64,000 nucleotides of DNA from Bolinopsis microptera (lineage: Eukaryota > Ctenophora > Tentaculata > Lobata > Bolinopsidae), in NCBI RefSeq assembly GCF_026151205.1, contig NC_087080.1:15941337-16005336 (forward strand), in the 5' to 3' direction. The notes beneath the pieces are model-generated. The model did not search any database. It was not told the origin of the DNA and saw only the letters and a program-made list of their open reading frames with translations. Of this stretch, positions 52,235 to 63,640 are shown piece by piece; the first letter of the stretch is position 1; the number at the start of each line of letters is the position of its first letter. A program made the translations under genes and the position numbers.

Positions 52235-53320
52235 ATGAAGTGTCTTTTATCTGGCTCGTCGTTTGATCTCTTCTTGAGTTCTAAAACAAGCTTTTGCAGG
52301 AACCGCCAGGAGTGGAAAGATATACTGGGAGCCACGGGAATTAGTAATCCCTCAGACAGGGTCATTATAGCAGCACAAAGGTTTTGCAGTAATGCCAGGT
52401 ATACCCTCAACGGCCAGGTAGTAATACTAATAGTTGTAATGATAACAGGTCGAGATTGTCAATTTAATAGATATCTGCTAAAATTATTTTACCAAATAAG
52501 ATTTATTCTTATTATAAATCCCTTTTTCTACAGCTCATAGAGCTCCACAACGACACAAACTTTTGTGTGTCATCGAACCATCGTTTTATGTATTGGAAGC
52601 GCCTGATATGATTAATATTGAGGATTATTTGTTTACACGATGTAGCACATAACAGTATTATAGACTGTGTAATAAATGATACAGATTTACCGATATCCCC
52701 GTTTATTCGCAACTTCGAATTCTTTCTTAACATGTTTATCAGTTACGACATTCTTTACCATGTCCTTGATTACCTATGCGATGGACATCTTCTGCCCCTT
52801 ATGGGGGTTAACAGCCTTTGGATGCAAATGGTGTTGGATCGAGTTACGTTGCTAAAGATGACGTGCAACAACTTGCGCGAAATGCTGCAACTGGTTGCAA
52901 ACTGCAGCAAAGTAACGACTTTGGAGGTGAACTTTACGGCCTGAGAACAAAGACAGAGCATAATATTTCCTGGAGATGAAGGTCATCAATGATATTATCG
53001 ATGATAACGTGGACAAGGTCGATTTTAAGTTCAAAAAAGTAGATTCAGCCGTCTTCGGCGTTACAATGACGGCGTACGGATCACTGATTTTACAAGGAAT
53101 ATTTATAGTATTTGTTAATGTTATTATCGTTTGGCAATGCTGCCCAGCGTTGGCAATGTTGCCCACCTGGGCAAAAAAACACCATGAATATAATAAATCC
53201 TAATGAGGATGTCGTAATGTAACTGTAAGTTATAACTTTATTTTCATTTATCTACGTGTATATTATTATTTTACATGATTCTGTTGATCTGTACTATTAT
53301 GAACAATACGTTAAACTTTT
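52235..53320 (+). repeat. Macrosatellite unit d, 1,086 bp (F-box-like ORF 52618-52944)
   Basis: Complete unit with a single 30-residue segment of the divergent subtype WKDILGATGISNPSDRVI. Donor at 52418 and acceptor ending at 52533 define a 116-bp intron. HH subtype in the second frame. Confidence 0.9.
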
Positions 53321-54406
53321 ATGAAGTGTCTTTTATCTGGCTCGTCGTTTGATCTCTTCTTGAGTTCTAAAACAAGCTTTTGCAGGAACCGCCAGGAGTG
53401 GAAAGATATACTGGGAGCCACGGGAATTAGTAATCCCTCAGACAGGGTCATTATAGCAGCACAAAGGTTTTGCAGTAATGCCAGGTATACCCTCAACGGC
53501 CAGGTAGTAATACTAATAGTTGTAATGATAACAGGTCGAGATTGTCAATTTAATAGATATCTGCTAAAATTATTTTACCAAATAAGATTTATTCTTATTA
53601 TAAATCCCTTTTTCTACAGCTCATAGAGCTCCACAACGACACAAACTTTTGTGTGTCATCGAACCATAGTTTTATGTATTGGAAGCGCCTGATATGATTA
53701 ATATTGAGGATTATTTGTTTACACGATGTAGCACATAACAGTATTATAGACTGTGTAATAAATGATACAGATTTACCGATATCCCCGTTTATTCGCAACT
53801 TCGAATTCTTTCTTAACATGTTTATCAGTTACGACATTCTTTACCATGTCCTTGATTACCTATGCGATGGACATCTTCTGCCCCTTATGGGGGTTAACAG
53901 CCTTTGGATGCAAATGGTGTTGGATCGAGTTACGTTGCTAAAGATGACGTGCAACAACTTGCGCGAAATGCTGCAACTGGTTGCAAACTGCAGCAAAGTA
54001 ACGACTTTGGAGGTGAACTTTACGGCCTGAGAACAAAGACAGAGCATAATATTTCCTGGAGATGAAGGTCATCAATGATATTATCGATGATAACGTGGAC
54101 AAGGTCGATTTTAAGTTCAAAAAAGTAGATTCAGCCGTCTTCGGCGTTACAATGACGGCGTACGGATCACTGATTTTACAAGGAATATTTATAGTATTTG
54201 TTAATGTTATTATCGTTTGGCAATGCTGCCCAGCGTTGGCAATGTTGCCCACCTGGGCAAAAAAACACCATGAATATAATAAATCCTAATGAGGATGTCG
54301 TAATGTAACTGTAAGTTATAACTTTATTTTCATTTATCTACGTGTATATTATTATTTTACATGATTCTGTTGATCTGTACTATTATGAACAATACGTTAA
54401 ACTTTT
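53321..54406 (+). repeat. Macrosatellite unit e, 1,086 bp (F-box-like ORF 53704-54030)
   Basis: Same as unit d except for ACCATAGTTTTATG in place of ACCATCGTTTTATG, a marker shared only with unit f. Confidence 0.9.
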
Positions 54407-55492
54407 ATGAAGTGTCTTTTATCTGGCTCGTCGTTTGATCTCTTCTTGAGTTCTAAAACAAGCTTTTGCAGGAACCGCCAGGAGTGGAAAGATATACTGG
54501 GAGCCACGGGAATTAGTAATCCCTCAGACAGGGTCATTATAGCAGCACAAAGGTTTTGCAGTAATGCCAGGTATACCCTCAACGGCCAGGTAGTAATACT
54601 AATAGTTGTAATGATAACAGGTCGAGATTGTCAATTTAATAGATATCTGCTAAAATTATTTTACCAAATAAGATTTATTCTTATTATAAATCCCTTTTTC
54701 TACAGCTCATAGAGCTCCACAACGACACAAACTTTTGTGTGTCATCGAACCATAGTTTTATGTATTGGAAGCGCCTGATATGATTAATATTGAGGATTAT
54801 TTGTTTACACGATGTAGCACATAACAGTATTATAGACTGTGTAATAAATGATACAGATTTACCGATATCCCCGTTTATTCGCAACTTCGAATTCTTTCTT
54901 AACATGTTTATCAGTTACGACATTCTTTACCATGTCCTTGATTACCTATGCGATGGACATCTTCTGCCCCTTATGGGGGTTAACAGCCTTTGGATGCAAA
55001 TGGTGTTGGATCGAGTTACGTTGCTAAAGATGACGTGCAACAACTTGCGCGAAATGCTGCAACTGGTTGCAAACTGCAGCAAAGTAACGACTTTGGAGGT
55101 GAACTTTACGGCCTGAGAACAAAGACAGAGCATAATATTTCCTGGAGATGAAGGTCATCAATGATATTATCGATGATAACGTGGACAAGGTCGATTTTAA
55201 GTTCAAAAAAGTAGATTCAGCCGTCTTCGGCGTTACAATGACGGCCTACGGATCACTGATTTTACAAGGAATCTTTATAGTATTTGTTAATGTTATTATC
55301 GTTTGGCAATGCTGCCCAGCGTTGGCAATGTTGCCCACCTGGGCAAAAAAACACCATGAATATAATAAATCCTAATGAGGATGTCGTAATGTAACTGTAA
55401 GTTATAACTTTATTTTCATTTATCTACGTGTATATTATTATTTTACATGATTCTGTTGATCTGTACTATTATGAACAATACGTTAAACTTTT
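54407..55492 (+). repeat. Macrosatellite unit f, 1,086 bp (F-box-like ORF 54790-55116)
   Basis: Shares the CATAG marker with unit e, and has private changes in the second frame (GGCCTACGG, GGAATCTTTATAG). Confidence 0.9.
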
Positions 55493-56578
55493 ATGAAGTG
55501 TCTTTTATCTGGCTCGTCGTTTGATCTCTTCTTGAGTTCTAAAACAAGCTTTTGCAGGAACCGCCAGGAGTGGAAAGATATACTGGGAGCCACGGGAATT
55601 AGTAATCCCTCAGACAGGGTCATTATAGCAGCACAAAGGTTTTGCAGTAATGCCAGGTATACCCTCAACGGCCAGGTAGTAATACTAATAGTTGTAATGA
55701 TAACAGGTCGAGATTGTCAATTTAATAGATATCTGCTAAAATTATTTTACCAAATAAGATTTATTCTTATTATAAATCCCTTTTTCTACAGCTCATAGAG
55801 CTCCACAACGACACAAACTTTTGTGTGTCATCGAACCATCGTTTTATGTATTGGAAGCGCCTGATATGATTAATATTGAGGATTATTTGTTTACACGATG
55901 TAGCACATAACAGTATTATAGACTGTGTAATAAATGATACAGATTTACCGATATCCCCGTTTATTCGCAACTTCGAATTCTTTCTTAACATGTTTATCAG
56001 TTACGACATTCTTTACCATGTCCTTGATTACCTATGCGATGGACATCTTCTGCCCCTTATGGGGGTTAACAGCCTTTGGATGCAAATGGTGTTGGATCGA
56101 GTTACGTTGCTAAAGATGACGTGCAACAACTTGCGCGAAATGCTGCAACTGGTTGCAAACTGCAGCAAAGTAACGACTTTGGAGGTGAACTTTACGGCCT
56201 GAGAACAAAGACAGAGCATAATATTTCCTGGAGATGAAGGTCATCAATGATATTATCGATGATAACGTGGACAAGGTCGATTTTAAGTTCAAAAAAGTAG
56301 ATTCAGCCGTCTTCGGCGTTACAATGACGGCGTACGGATCACTGATTTTACAAGGAATATTTATAGTATTTGTTAATGTTATTATCGTTTGGCAATGCTG
56401 CCCAGCGTTGGCAATGTTGCCCACCTGGGCAAAAAAACCCCATGAATATAATAAATCCTAATGAGGATGTCGTAATGTAACTGTAAGTTATAACTTTATT
56501 TTCATTTATCTACGTGTATATTATTATTTTACATGATTCTGTTGATCTGTACTATTATGAACAATACGTTAAACTTTT
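55493..56578 (+). repeat. Macrosatellite unit g, 1,086 bp (F-box-like ORF 55876-56202)
   Basis: Divergent-subtype repeat segment as in d-f, but the second frame ends AKKPHEYNKS as in units a, h and i. It is therefore a recombinant between subtypes. Confidence 0.9.
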
Positions 56579-57472
56579 ATGAAGTGTCTTTTATCTGGCT
56601 CGTCGTTTGATCTCTTCTTGAGTTCTAAAACAAGCTTTTGCAGGAACCGCCAGGAGTGGGTTAACATTCTGTCAGCCATTGGAATAACAAATCCCGAACA
56701 GAGGGTGATTACAGCAGCACAAAACTTTTGCAGGAACCGCCAGGAGTGGAAGGATATACTGGGATCCACGGGAATAACAAATCCCGAACAGAGGGTGATT
56801 ACAGCAGCACAAAACTTTTGCAGGAACCACCAGGAGTGGAAGGATATACTGGGATCCACGGGAATTAGAAATCCCGAACAGAGGGTGATTACAGCAGCAC
56901 AAAAGTTTTGCAGTAATGCCAGGCATATCCTCAACGGCCAGGTAGTAATACTAATAGTTGTAATGATAACAGGTCGAGATTGTCAATTTAATAGATATCT
57001 GCTAAAATTATTTTACCAAATAAGATTTATTCTTATTATAAATCCCTTTTTCTACAGCTCACAGAGCTCCACAACGACACAAACTTTTGTGTGTCATCGA
57101 ACGATCGTTTTATGTATTGGAAGCGCCTGATATGATTAATATTGAGGATTATTTGTTTACACGATGTAGCACATAACAGTATTATAGACTGTGTAATAAA
57201 TGATACAGATTTACCGATATCCCCGTTACGGATCACTGATTTTACAAGGAATATTTATAGTATTTGTTAATGTTATTATCGTTTAACAATGTTGCCCAGC
57301 GTTGGCAATGTTGCCCACCTGGGCAAAAAAACCCCATGAATATAATAAATCCTAATGAGGATGTCGTAATGTAACTGTAAGTTATAACTTTATTTTCATT
57401 TATCTACGTGTATATTATTATTTTACATGATTCTGTTGATCTGTACTATTATGAACAATACGTTAAACTTTT
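56579..57472 (+). repeat. Macrosatellite unit h, 894 bp, with two extra 90-bp repeats and a 372-bp deletion
   Basis: Starts with the WVNILSAIGITNPEQ subtype, then two full 90-bp repeats (to FCSNARHILNGQ). The F-box-like region is deleted: ATATCCCCGTT at 57227 jumps directly to ACGGATCACTG. Arithmetic is exact: 1,086 plus 180 minus 372 equals 894. The F-box-like ORF is lost in this unit. Confidence 0.9.
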
Positions 57473-58558
57473 ATGAAGTGTCTTTTATCTGGCTCGTCGT
57501 TTGATCTCTTCTTGAGTTCTAAAACAAGCTTTTGCAGGAACCGCCAGGAGTGGGTTAACATTCTGTCAGCCATTGGAATAACAAATCCCGAACAGAGGGT
57601 GATAACAGCAGCACAAAAGTTTTGCAGTAATGCCAGGCATATCCTCAACGGCCAGGTAGTAATACTAATAGTTGTAATGATAACAGGTCGAGATTGTCAA
57701 TTTAATAGATATCTGCTAAAATTATTTTACCAAATAAGATTTATTCTTATTATAAATCCCTTTTTCTACAGCTCATAGAGCTCCACAACGACACAAACTT
57801 TTGTGTGTCATCGAACCATCGTTTTATGTATTGGAAGCGCCTGATATGATTAATATTGAGGATTATTTGTTTACACGATGTAGCACATAACAGTATTATA
57901 GACTGTGTAATAAATGATACAGATTTACCGATATCCCCGTTTATTCGCAACTTCGAATTCTTTCTTAACATGTTTATCAGTTACGACATTCTTTACCATG
58001 TCCTTGATTACCTATGCGATGGACATCTTCTGCCCCTTATGGGGGTTAACAGCCTTTGGATGCAAATGGTGTTGGATCGAGTTACGTTGCTAAAGATGAC
58101 GTGCAACAACTTGCGCGAAATGCTGCAACTGGTTGCAAACTGCAGCAAAGTAACGACTTTGGAGGTGAACTTTACGGCCTGAGAACAAAGACAGAGCATA
58201 ATATTTCCTGGAGATGAAGGTCATCAATGATATTATCGATGATAACGTGGACAAGGTCGATTTTAAGTTCAAAAAAGTAGATTCAGCCGTCTTCGGCGTT
58301 ACAATGACGGCGTACGGATCACTGATTTTACAAGGAATATTTATAGTATTTGTTAATGTTATTATCGTTTGGCAATGTTGCCCAGCGTTGGCAATGTTGC
58401 CCACCTGGGCAAAAAAACCCCATGAATATAATAAATCCTAATGAGGATGTCGTAATGTAACTGTAAGTTATAACTTTATTTTCATTTATCTACGTGTATA
58501 TTATTATTTTACATGATTCTGTTGATCTGTACTATTATGAACAATACGTTAAACTTTT
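57473..58558 (+). repeat. Macrosatellite unit i, 1,086 bp (F-box-like ORF 57856-58182)
   Basis: Complete unit with the WVNILSAIGITNPEQ subtype; PH subtype in the second frame; one private base (GGCAATGTTGCCC) shared in part with unit h. Confidence 0.9.
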
Positions 58559-58747
58559 ATGAAGTGTCTTTTATCTGGCTCGTCGTTTGATCTCTTCTTG
58601 AGTTCTAAAACAAGCTATTGCAGGAACCGCCAGGAGTGGGTTAACATTCTGTCAGCCATTGGAATAACAAATCCCGAACAGAGGGTGATAACAGCAGCAC
58701 AAAAGTTTTGCAGTAATGCCAGGCATATCCTCAACCGCCAGGTTGTA
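58559..58747 (+). repeat. Macrosatellite unit j, truncated
   Basis: The beginning of a unit up to CTCAACCGCCAGGTTGT, after which the sequence is unrelated. A short scrap of unit 3' flank (TTTATCTACGTGTATATTATT and on to GTTAAAC) follows at 58842-58910, so the end of the array is rearranged. Confidence 0.85.
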
Positions 58748-58953
58748 CGCATTGAATGCACAATAAGGGAGCAGGACTATTGAGCGGAGGACTGTTGAGC
58801 GTAATAACAATTTTGTCCACACTACACACTTTGCCTCCTTTTATTTATCTACGTGTATATTATTATTTTACATTCTGTTGATCTGTACTATTATGAACAA
58901 TACGTTAAACGAGCCTATATTATAACAGAGGAGCCATAATGTAATGAAATACC

Positions 58954-59064
58954 ATGACCAACCCTGGAAGAAAAAGGGCTTCTGTTCAATTAAAGGACAC
59001 TTGCCCCCAGCAGCGACAGCTGCTCACTATAGACGGAGACCTAAAAAACTTTAATTCCGAATAG
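58954..59064 (+). pseudogene. N-terminal fragment of an HTH protein (RKRCIAEAA family)
   Basis: An ATG-initiated 36-codon frame with RKRASVQLKD and QRQLLTIDGDLKNF. The LLTIDGDL..F segment matches RTFTIDGEVSKYD of the 45.6 kb protein and RIFSLDGVIAEYD of the palindrome protein. The frame ends three codons after entering the 824-bp duplicated segment, so the HTH itself was cut off by that junction. Confidence 0.55.
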
Positions 59065-59873
59065 TAGACCTAAGTAGAAATACACTTAAAATAAATAAAA
59101 CTTAAGTAGGGATAGAATTAAATTTCTTTCCGTCGTTAATTTTATACATTTTTAACAATTTTATTACAGAACTGATGAAGACGTAGTTACGTGGAATGAT
59201 TATTTCAATTCAATAAAGTTTCTAGCCTAAAGTCTGCTTTTTCATTTTGTTCGCAACCTTAAGAGTCAAAAGATAACTTCTCCAAGAAAAATCAAGTTCA
59301 AATGCGACTCATAAATATAGCCCCCTTGAACTATGATAGAATTAAGAGTACGCATAAATAACACCTAAAAGCAGCATAATCAATAAAAACGTCTATCTTG
59401 TCTGTGGGATGATACTTTCTTCCCCTCCAGTTGTCTCCGATGTTTCTCAAATTTAATCATTTATTTAGTTATTTTATTTGCCGTGGGAATCCTACTTCAG
59501 CCTAACAACTGTTGTGTAAATAAGAAGATTGCCATCATAGTCGAGGGACAGAAGACATCATCATTCGACCATCCTGTATCTACACTTCACAACCATAGAA
59601 ATGGAATTCTACGATCTCTTCAATCCAATTCCCATATCCCCACCTATAGTATGCCACTTCCTAGTATGCCACCAACAGCTCCAGGTGAGATAATATTGTT
59701 GATTTATATAATATAGATTGTTTATTCTTTAGTGTAGATTAACTTTATTTTTATATATTTTACTAAGTGTGAAGGATCACCAATACGTTATTGATATTGT
59801 TGAAATATTTAATGATAAATTGATATAATAATAAATGATTGTAATATTTTTATTGAGGCACATGCCACCCCAT
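59050..59873 (+). repeat. 824-bp segment, copy 2 of 2
   Basis: Second copy of 50085-50908. It contains the same MEFYDLFNPIPIS exon-like frame with the CCAG|GTGAGA donor (near 59687). To the right it continues into unique sequence (CATCGCGGGTTTACAAAA) in place of the 90-bp array. Confidence 0.9.
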
Positions 59874-60130
59874 CGCGGGTTTACAAAAAAAGAGATTTTA
59901 AAAAAAGTACATACAGGTCCATTGGTCCAATTCGTCGGACACGAGTGAGAAACATAACGATTGACAGAGTGTTGTAAAATTATATTTATACTAATATACC
60001 TGTCTTTTGAGGAATACAGAACTTTTGTTAGCTTGACCATAAACGGGAAATCCCTCTCCTCAGTCCTTACCCAGCGGCGAGGGATATTTGTAACAGTAAA
60101 TTGATCGACTCAACACGCCTCTATGCTTAA

Positions 60131-61277
60131 GGAAACGCCCTGAAGCCTAACACCAAGTACATCCCATGCGAACTGGTCGACGCTCAAGAAGCCCTCTCCG
60201 CCGACCACTTCCAGCCAGCCCACCTCGCAGGGGTCACGCCCCCTACAGCCAGACGTCCCTTCCTGATTCCTGCCTCGCACTCTCCGGACAAATGAGGGAA
60301 GCTGTACTGGACAGAAGACACCCTAGAACGGTAAAGGAAGCGTACACCTTTATGAAAGTTGCTAATAGAACATGGAGACGAAAGCAGAAGATAGCAGAGC
60401 TGATGATACTGCATACATATCTTTTGTTTCAGCTTCAGTTAACCAAAAATGACTGTTACTTATACAAGTTATGGTTCACTAGCTAAGTTAGAATTATTAG
60501 CTATGTACATGAGGATTACCATTACGGGCCATTACCACAGCCGTGTGTTTTGGGATAGACACCATGCGCTTTGTGTTTGGGACCGGAAGATGAGACGTAT
60601 CGCTAGAAAATATGAAGGTCAAAACGTAAATATGATTGATCTTTATTATATACATTATATGATTATTTGCTATTATTGACTTCTAACCATTAAAAATTAT
60701 CAACGAGTTTGTTTGTTGATATTTTATTAATTACATCTTCAAAACATCTCAGGTCAAGGTGACATACTCGATCAACGGAGCTTTTAGGAAGATTCAGAAA
60801 CTGGAGCTCGCCGAACTTGATACATGCGGGCGATGTCACAGCACTATTTTGGCAGAGGATGCCCAGGTAACCATACATTAATAATCTGCTATATATGTGA
60901 TCCTTCAGACTTTTAATGCTTGGGTTTAATATATCGCTATAATAATAACTTTAATATAAAGTAATGATTAGACATAAAATACAATTAATCTAAAAACATT
61001 TCACTTTCAGCAGTTTACATGTGAAGAGTGTGACAAGATTGACGGGGTGGATATGGAGAAGTTCTTCAGCGAACGGGTGTTGATAACAAAGGTCGTCAAT
61101 AATAAGTACACATATCACATGGCGTGCAGTCTGGAATTTACCTTCGACAATCAAACATACCACACGGGGTTGGTATTTGAGAGGGAGCCACTCTACCAAG
61201 AGTTTATGGGTGTGGAGGAGGGGGAAACAAGAATAATAAAGGGATGGAAGAAATTTGCTCAGTTTATGTCTAATTCG
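60131..61277 (+). pseudogene. Multi-exon gene remnant with Cys-pair (zinc-like) motifs
   Basis: Exon-like frame 1 (60131-60341) reads LKPNTKYIPCELVDAQEALS, has an in-frame TGA at 60293, and ends at CTAGAACG|GTAAAG. Exon 2 is 60753-60866 (38 codons, acceptor ATCTCAG, donor CCCAG|GTAACC), ending DTCGRCHSTILAEDAQ. Exon 3 is 61011-61277 (89 codons, acceptor CACTTTCAG, donor TCG|GTATGT), starting QFTCEECDK. Exons 2 and 3 join in phase 0 and bring CxxC-H and CxxC pairs together, a possible zinc site. The rest (FTFDNQTYHTGLVFEREPLY) looks like a folded domain. I do not recognise the family. Good splice sites suggest real exons; the TGA in the first frame may mean it is wrong or decayed. Confidence 0.5.
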
Positions 61278-61560
61278 GTATGTGACTCCATATGCCTGGA
61301 AGAAACTAATGAAGACGAGATTATCGAGGTGATCAGAGATTTTCAAAATGGTAAGGCGAGTGACATACCTATAGTTGTTGTAAAAAAATCGGCAAAGCTC
61401 ATTGCTTGTACCTTGGCTAGGCTTTACAACACATGTATACAAAGTGGTACATTCCCAAGTATTTTTAAATTTGAATCCTACAAAAAGCTAATGAAGATAC
61501 CTATTTCACGACGACAAACGGAATCGTTTAAGAAGAAAGAAGAATGGTCATGGCGACTTT
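61278..61560 (+). pseudogene. LINE reverse-transcriptase N-terminal fragment
   Basis: Directly after the donor at 61278 the sequence encodes TNEDEIIEVIRDFQNGKASD, then VVKKSAKLIACTLARLYNTC and SGTFPSIFK. This is the pre-palm block (I..LK.GKA.G.D...IK......L..LYN.....G.FP..WK) of LINE reverse transcriptases. No catalytic motif follows. Its position just inside the predicted intron fits an insertion into an intron. Confidence 0.65.
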
Positions 61561-61590
61561 AAGAGTTCCTGTATTATACACTATACAGCG

Positions 61591-61719
61591 GAGGCAGATC
61601 TCCTACCACTTATGGGAGTTAGCAGTCTCTGCAGGAGACAGATTGCACTTGAAAGAGTTACAGTTTTGCGTGTGAGGTGCAACAATCTAGAGAGTTTATT
61701 CCGGATTGTTAAGAAGTAG
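61591..61719 (+). pseudogene. F-box-like fragment related to the macrosatellite ORF
   Basis: Reads EADLLPLMGVSSLCRRQI, then ERVTVLRVRCNNLESLFRIV. It aligns with DGHLLPLMGVNSLWMQMV and RVTLLKMTCNNLREML of the 1,086-bp units, including LLPLMGV and RCNNL/TCNNL. It is a diverged single copy lying 3 kb beyond the array and may represent an older relative of the amplified unit. The first F-box helix is missing. Confidence 0.55.
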
Positions 61720-61749
61720 AACACACTGTTAATTTATTATAGTATTAAG

Positions 61750-62410
61750 ATAAAGCAAATGTGAAGATATTACTACGAAATAGATTTATACCAAATTGTC
61801 CATGATATGTACTAACCGTGTTGATGGTTTTAGATTTCGTATGTATATAATATACACCAGCTAGCTGCTAGCACTAACTTCACTAAAGTATATTTATATT
61901 TATAATAGTATAATGTCTGATGCTATCATCTAGCGCCAAAATTTAGTTGGGTATTATTTATACGGTATGTATGTAATTCTGGAGGAATGGAACGTGGATG
62001 ATCGAGTCATTGCTATGGGTTTTGATACGACGAGCTCCAACACTGGAATAAGAAAGGGGGCCTGTACCATTCTTCAAGAGGTTCTCACTATGTATTTATT
62101 TTATTGATTGATTGTGTATATAGTAAAAGATTGGTGATAAATAATTAAATTGTCTTTTCTCAAAACAAATTGTCTTTTCTCAAAGATCCCAATATTTATA
62201 TAGTACAGACAGTATTATTGGACGTTACTTACTTTACTAAAAAGAGAGGATCGTGCATTTTCGTTTGTTTACCGAAAAGCACTTCAACATCGAACTATGG
62301 ACGTATTGGATTTGGACACTGAGATGTATCACCCTAGGTACTTAGACAGTTATTTAAAAGAATTCGCTCGCTGTCAGTGCCCGACAACCCTAATATAATG
62401 GCACTGCCAG
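61750..62410. other. Non-coding interval
   Basis: AT-rich, no gene recognised. A short direct repeat AAATTGTCTTTTCTCAAA occurs at about 62147 and 62168. Confidence 0.5.
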
Positions 62411-63015
62411 TATTATTGGGCGGATGCAGAAGACCACATGACCAAACTCATCAAGGAAACGAAGGTCAGCCTTGGTAAGCTTCTCTCTAAGAACTGCAAA
62501 TATGTTGAAGTGGAATCTCACGCCAGACGAGCTAAAGGTTTCCCACGAAGGGCGAGAAAAGCCACTGCTCTGGAGGTCCGAGCCCGCTGAAAAAATCTCA
62601 CCTTCAGAAAGTATCTGGAAAGGTTTTCTGATTACCAAACAGAGAAAAATCTTTTTTCACTTAGACATTCTCAAAAGAGATTTTCTACATTGTCAACATT
62701 TCTGAGTTTTAAAAATTTTAAATTTCAATGTGATATTAGTTAGGTATTATATATTAGCTAAGATATTATTATTTATATTCATTCTTATTTCATATTTAAT
62801 TGTTTGTAATTATTTCGATTAAAATAGGACAGCTTCATAGACTTTTATGCGACATGGAGGACGACAAGCTCCACAACAAGCACACAGCATTTCAGATGAA
62901 ACTGGAAATACTCAAAGAGATCTCCGGGAAGCACGAGTATATAAAAAGGTATCGTAATGATAAAACTGGAACCGTTAAAAAGAATGAGATTCGAGAAGTG
63001 ATGGTGGACCCCTAA
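62411..63015 (+). CDS. Spliced coiled-coil protein gene (module copy D)
   Basis: Exon 1 (about 62411-62474, acceptor CACTGCCAG) encodes YYWADAEDHMTKLIKETKVS and ends CTTG|GTAAGC. Intron 62475-62827 (353 bp) ends AAAATAG. Exon 2 (62828-63015) continues in phase 1: GQLHRLLCDMEDDKLHNKHT, FQMKLEILKEISGKHEYIK and a divergent C-terminus ending VMVDP. The match of splice phase across the intron supports a real gene. Exon 2 equals the modules at 33.7, 34.1 and 39.7 kb, which lack exon 1. Leu/Ile periodicity suggests a coiled coil. The similarity to those modules continues past the stop to an acceptor-like CTTCTTTAG at about 63143, leading toward the HTH region, so splicing into the HTH exon is possible. 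Function unknown. Confidence 0.55.
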
Positions 63016-63090
63016 ACGAGCAACGCTTCCAAACGTGCCAGACGTTGAATTTGAATGTTTTTGTATACTTAATTTACTTAAGTTTAAATA

Positions 63091-63640
63091 ATGTTATGTT
63101 ATATGATATTCCTTAATTTTAACTCATTGTGTTACTTCTTTAGCATCCGACCACTTTTCCTTCAGCCAACAGAGCGATCAACACCGCGGTGCTGGTCCTG
63201 CGCTATAACACTTCCTGCTCAAGCGACTCCACAGTCCCAGCCTGTATTGCAGTCCCAACCAGCTCCACTGTCTCAGCCAGCCGCATTCTCTCGCAGCGAT
63301 GTTGTGCAGTCTTCGACAGACCTGTACGATTAAGATCCGTCTTACCGTCATGGATCCCCGGGAACGTCACACGATAAAAGGAGCCTTGGCTAAGCATGGA
63401 ATATCAGAGAGGGTCTTCAGACGGCGTCGTTGGATCGGAGAGCTGGCAGTCCTCGACCACCCCCGACTATTGGAACTCCAGGTCCAGCTCCACTATCCCG
63501 GCCAGCCGCCTTCTCACGAAGCGATGTGCAGAGTTCGATAGACTTGTACAATAAGATACGTCTGACCGTAATGTATCCCTGGGAGCGACATCAGTCACGT
63601 TTCATAAAGATACGTACATTACATACCGAATACATTTCCT
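63091..63640 (+). pseudogene. HTH family member with frameshift and tandem exon duplication
   Basis: First a P/Q-rich stretch (PAQATPQSQPVLQSQPAPLS) leads to AAFSRSDVVQSSTDLYD and a stop in that frame. The continuation KIRLTV...IKGALAKHGISERVFRRR and RWIGELAVLDHPRL is one frame over (63299-63541), so there is a frameshift at about 63330. This aligns with YDRIL...KKEALAAEGISESFFGRK and RCIAEAARTDLP of the 45.6 kb protein. From about 63490 the segment (LSRPAAFSRSDVQSSIDLYN, KIRLTVMYPWERH) starts again, a direct duplication of the same exon piece. The P/Q-rich N-terminus parallels that of the palindrome protein. Confidence 0.55.

Noticed and set aside
60166-60486. The 106-codon frame starting MRTGRRSRS
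   Set aside because: The alternative frame from 60131 reads a more protein-like sequence and ends at a splice donor; the Arg/Pro-rich frame looks like its shadow.
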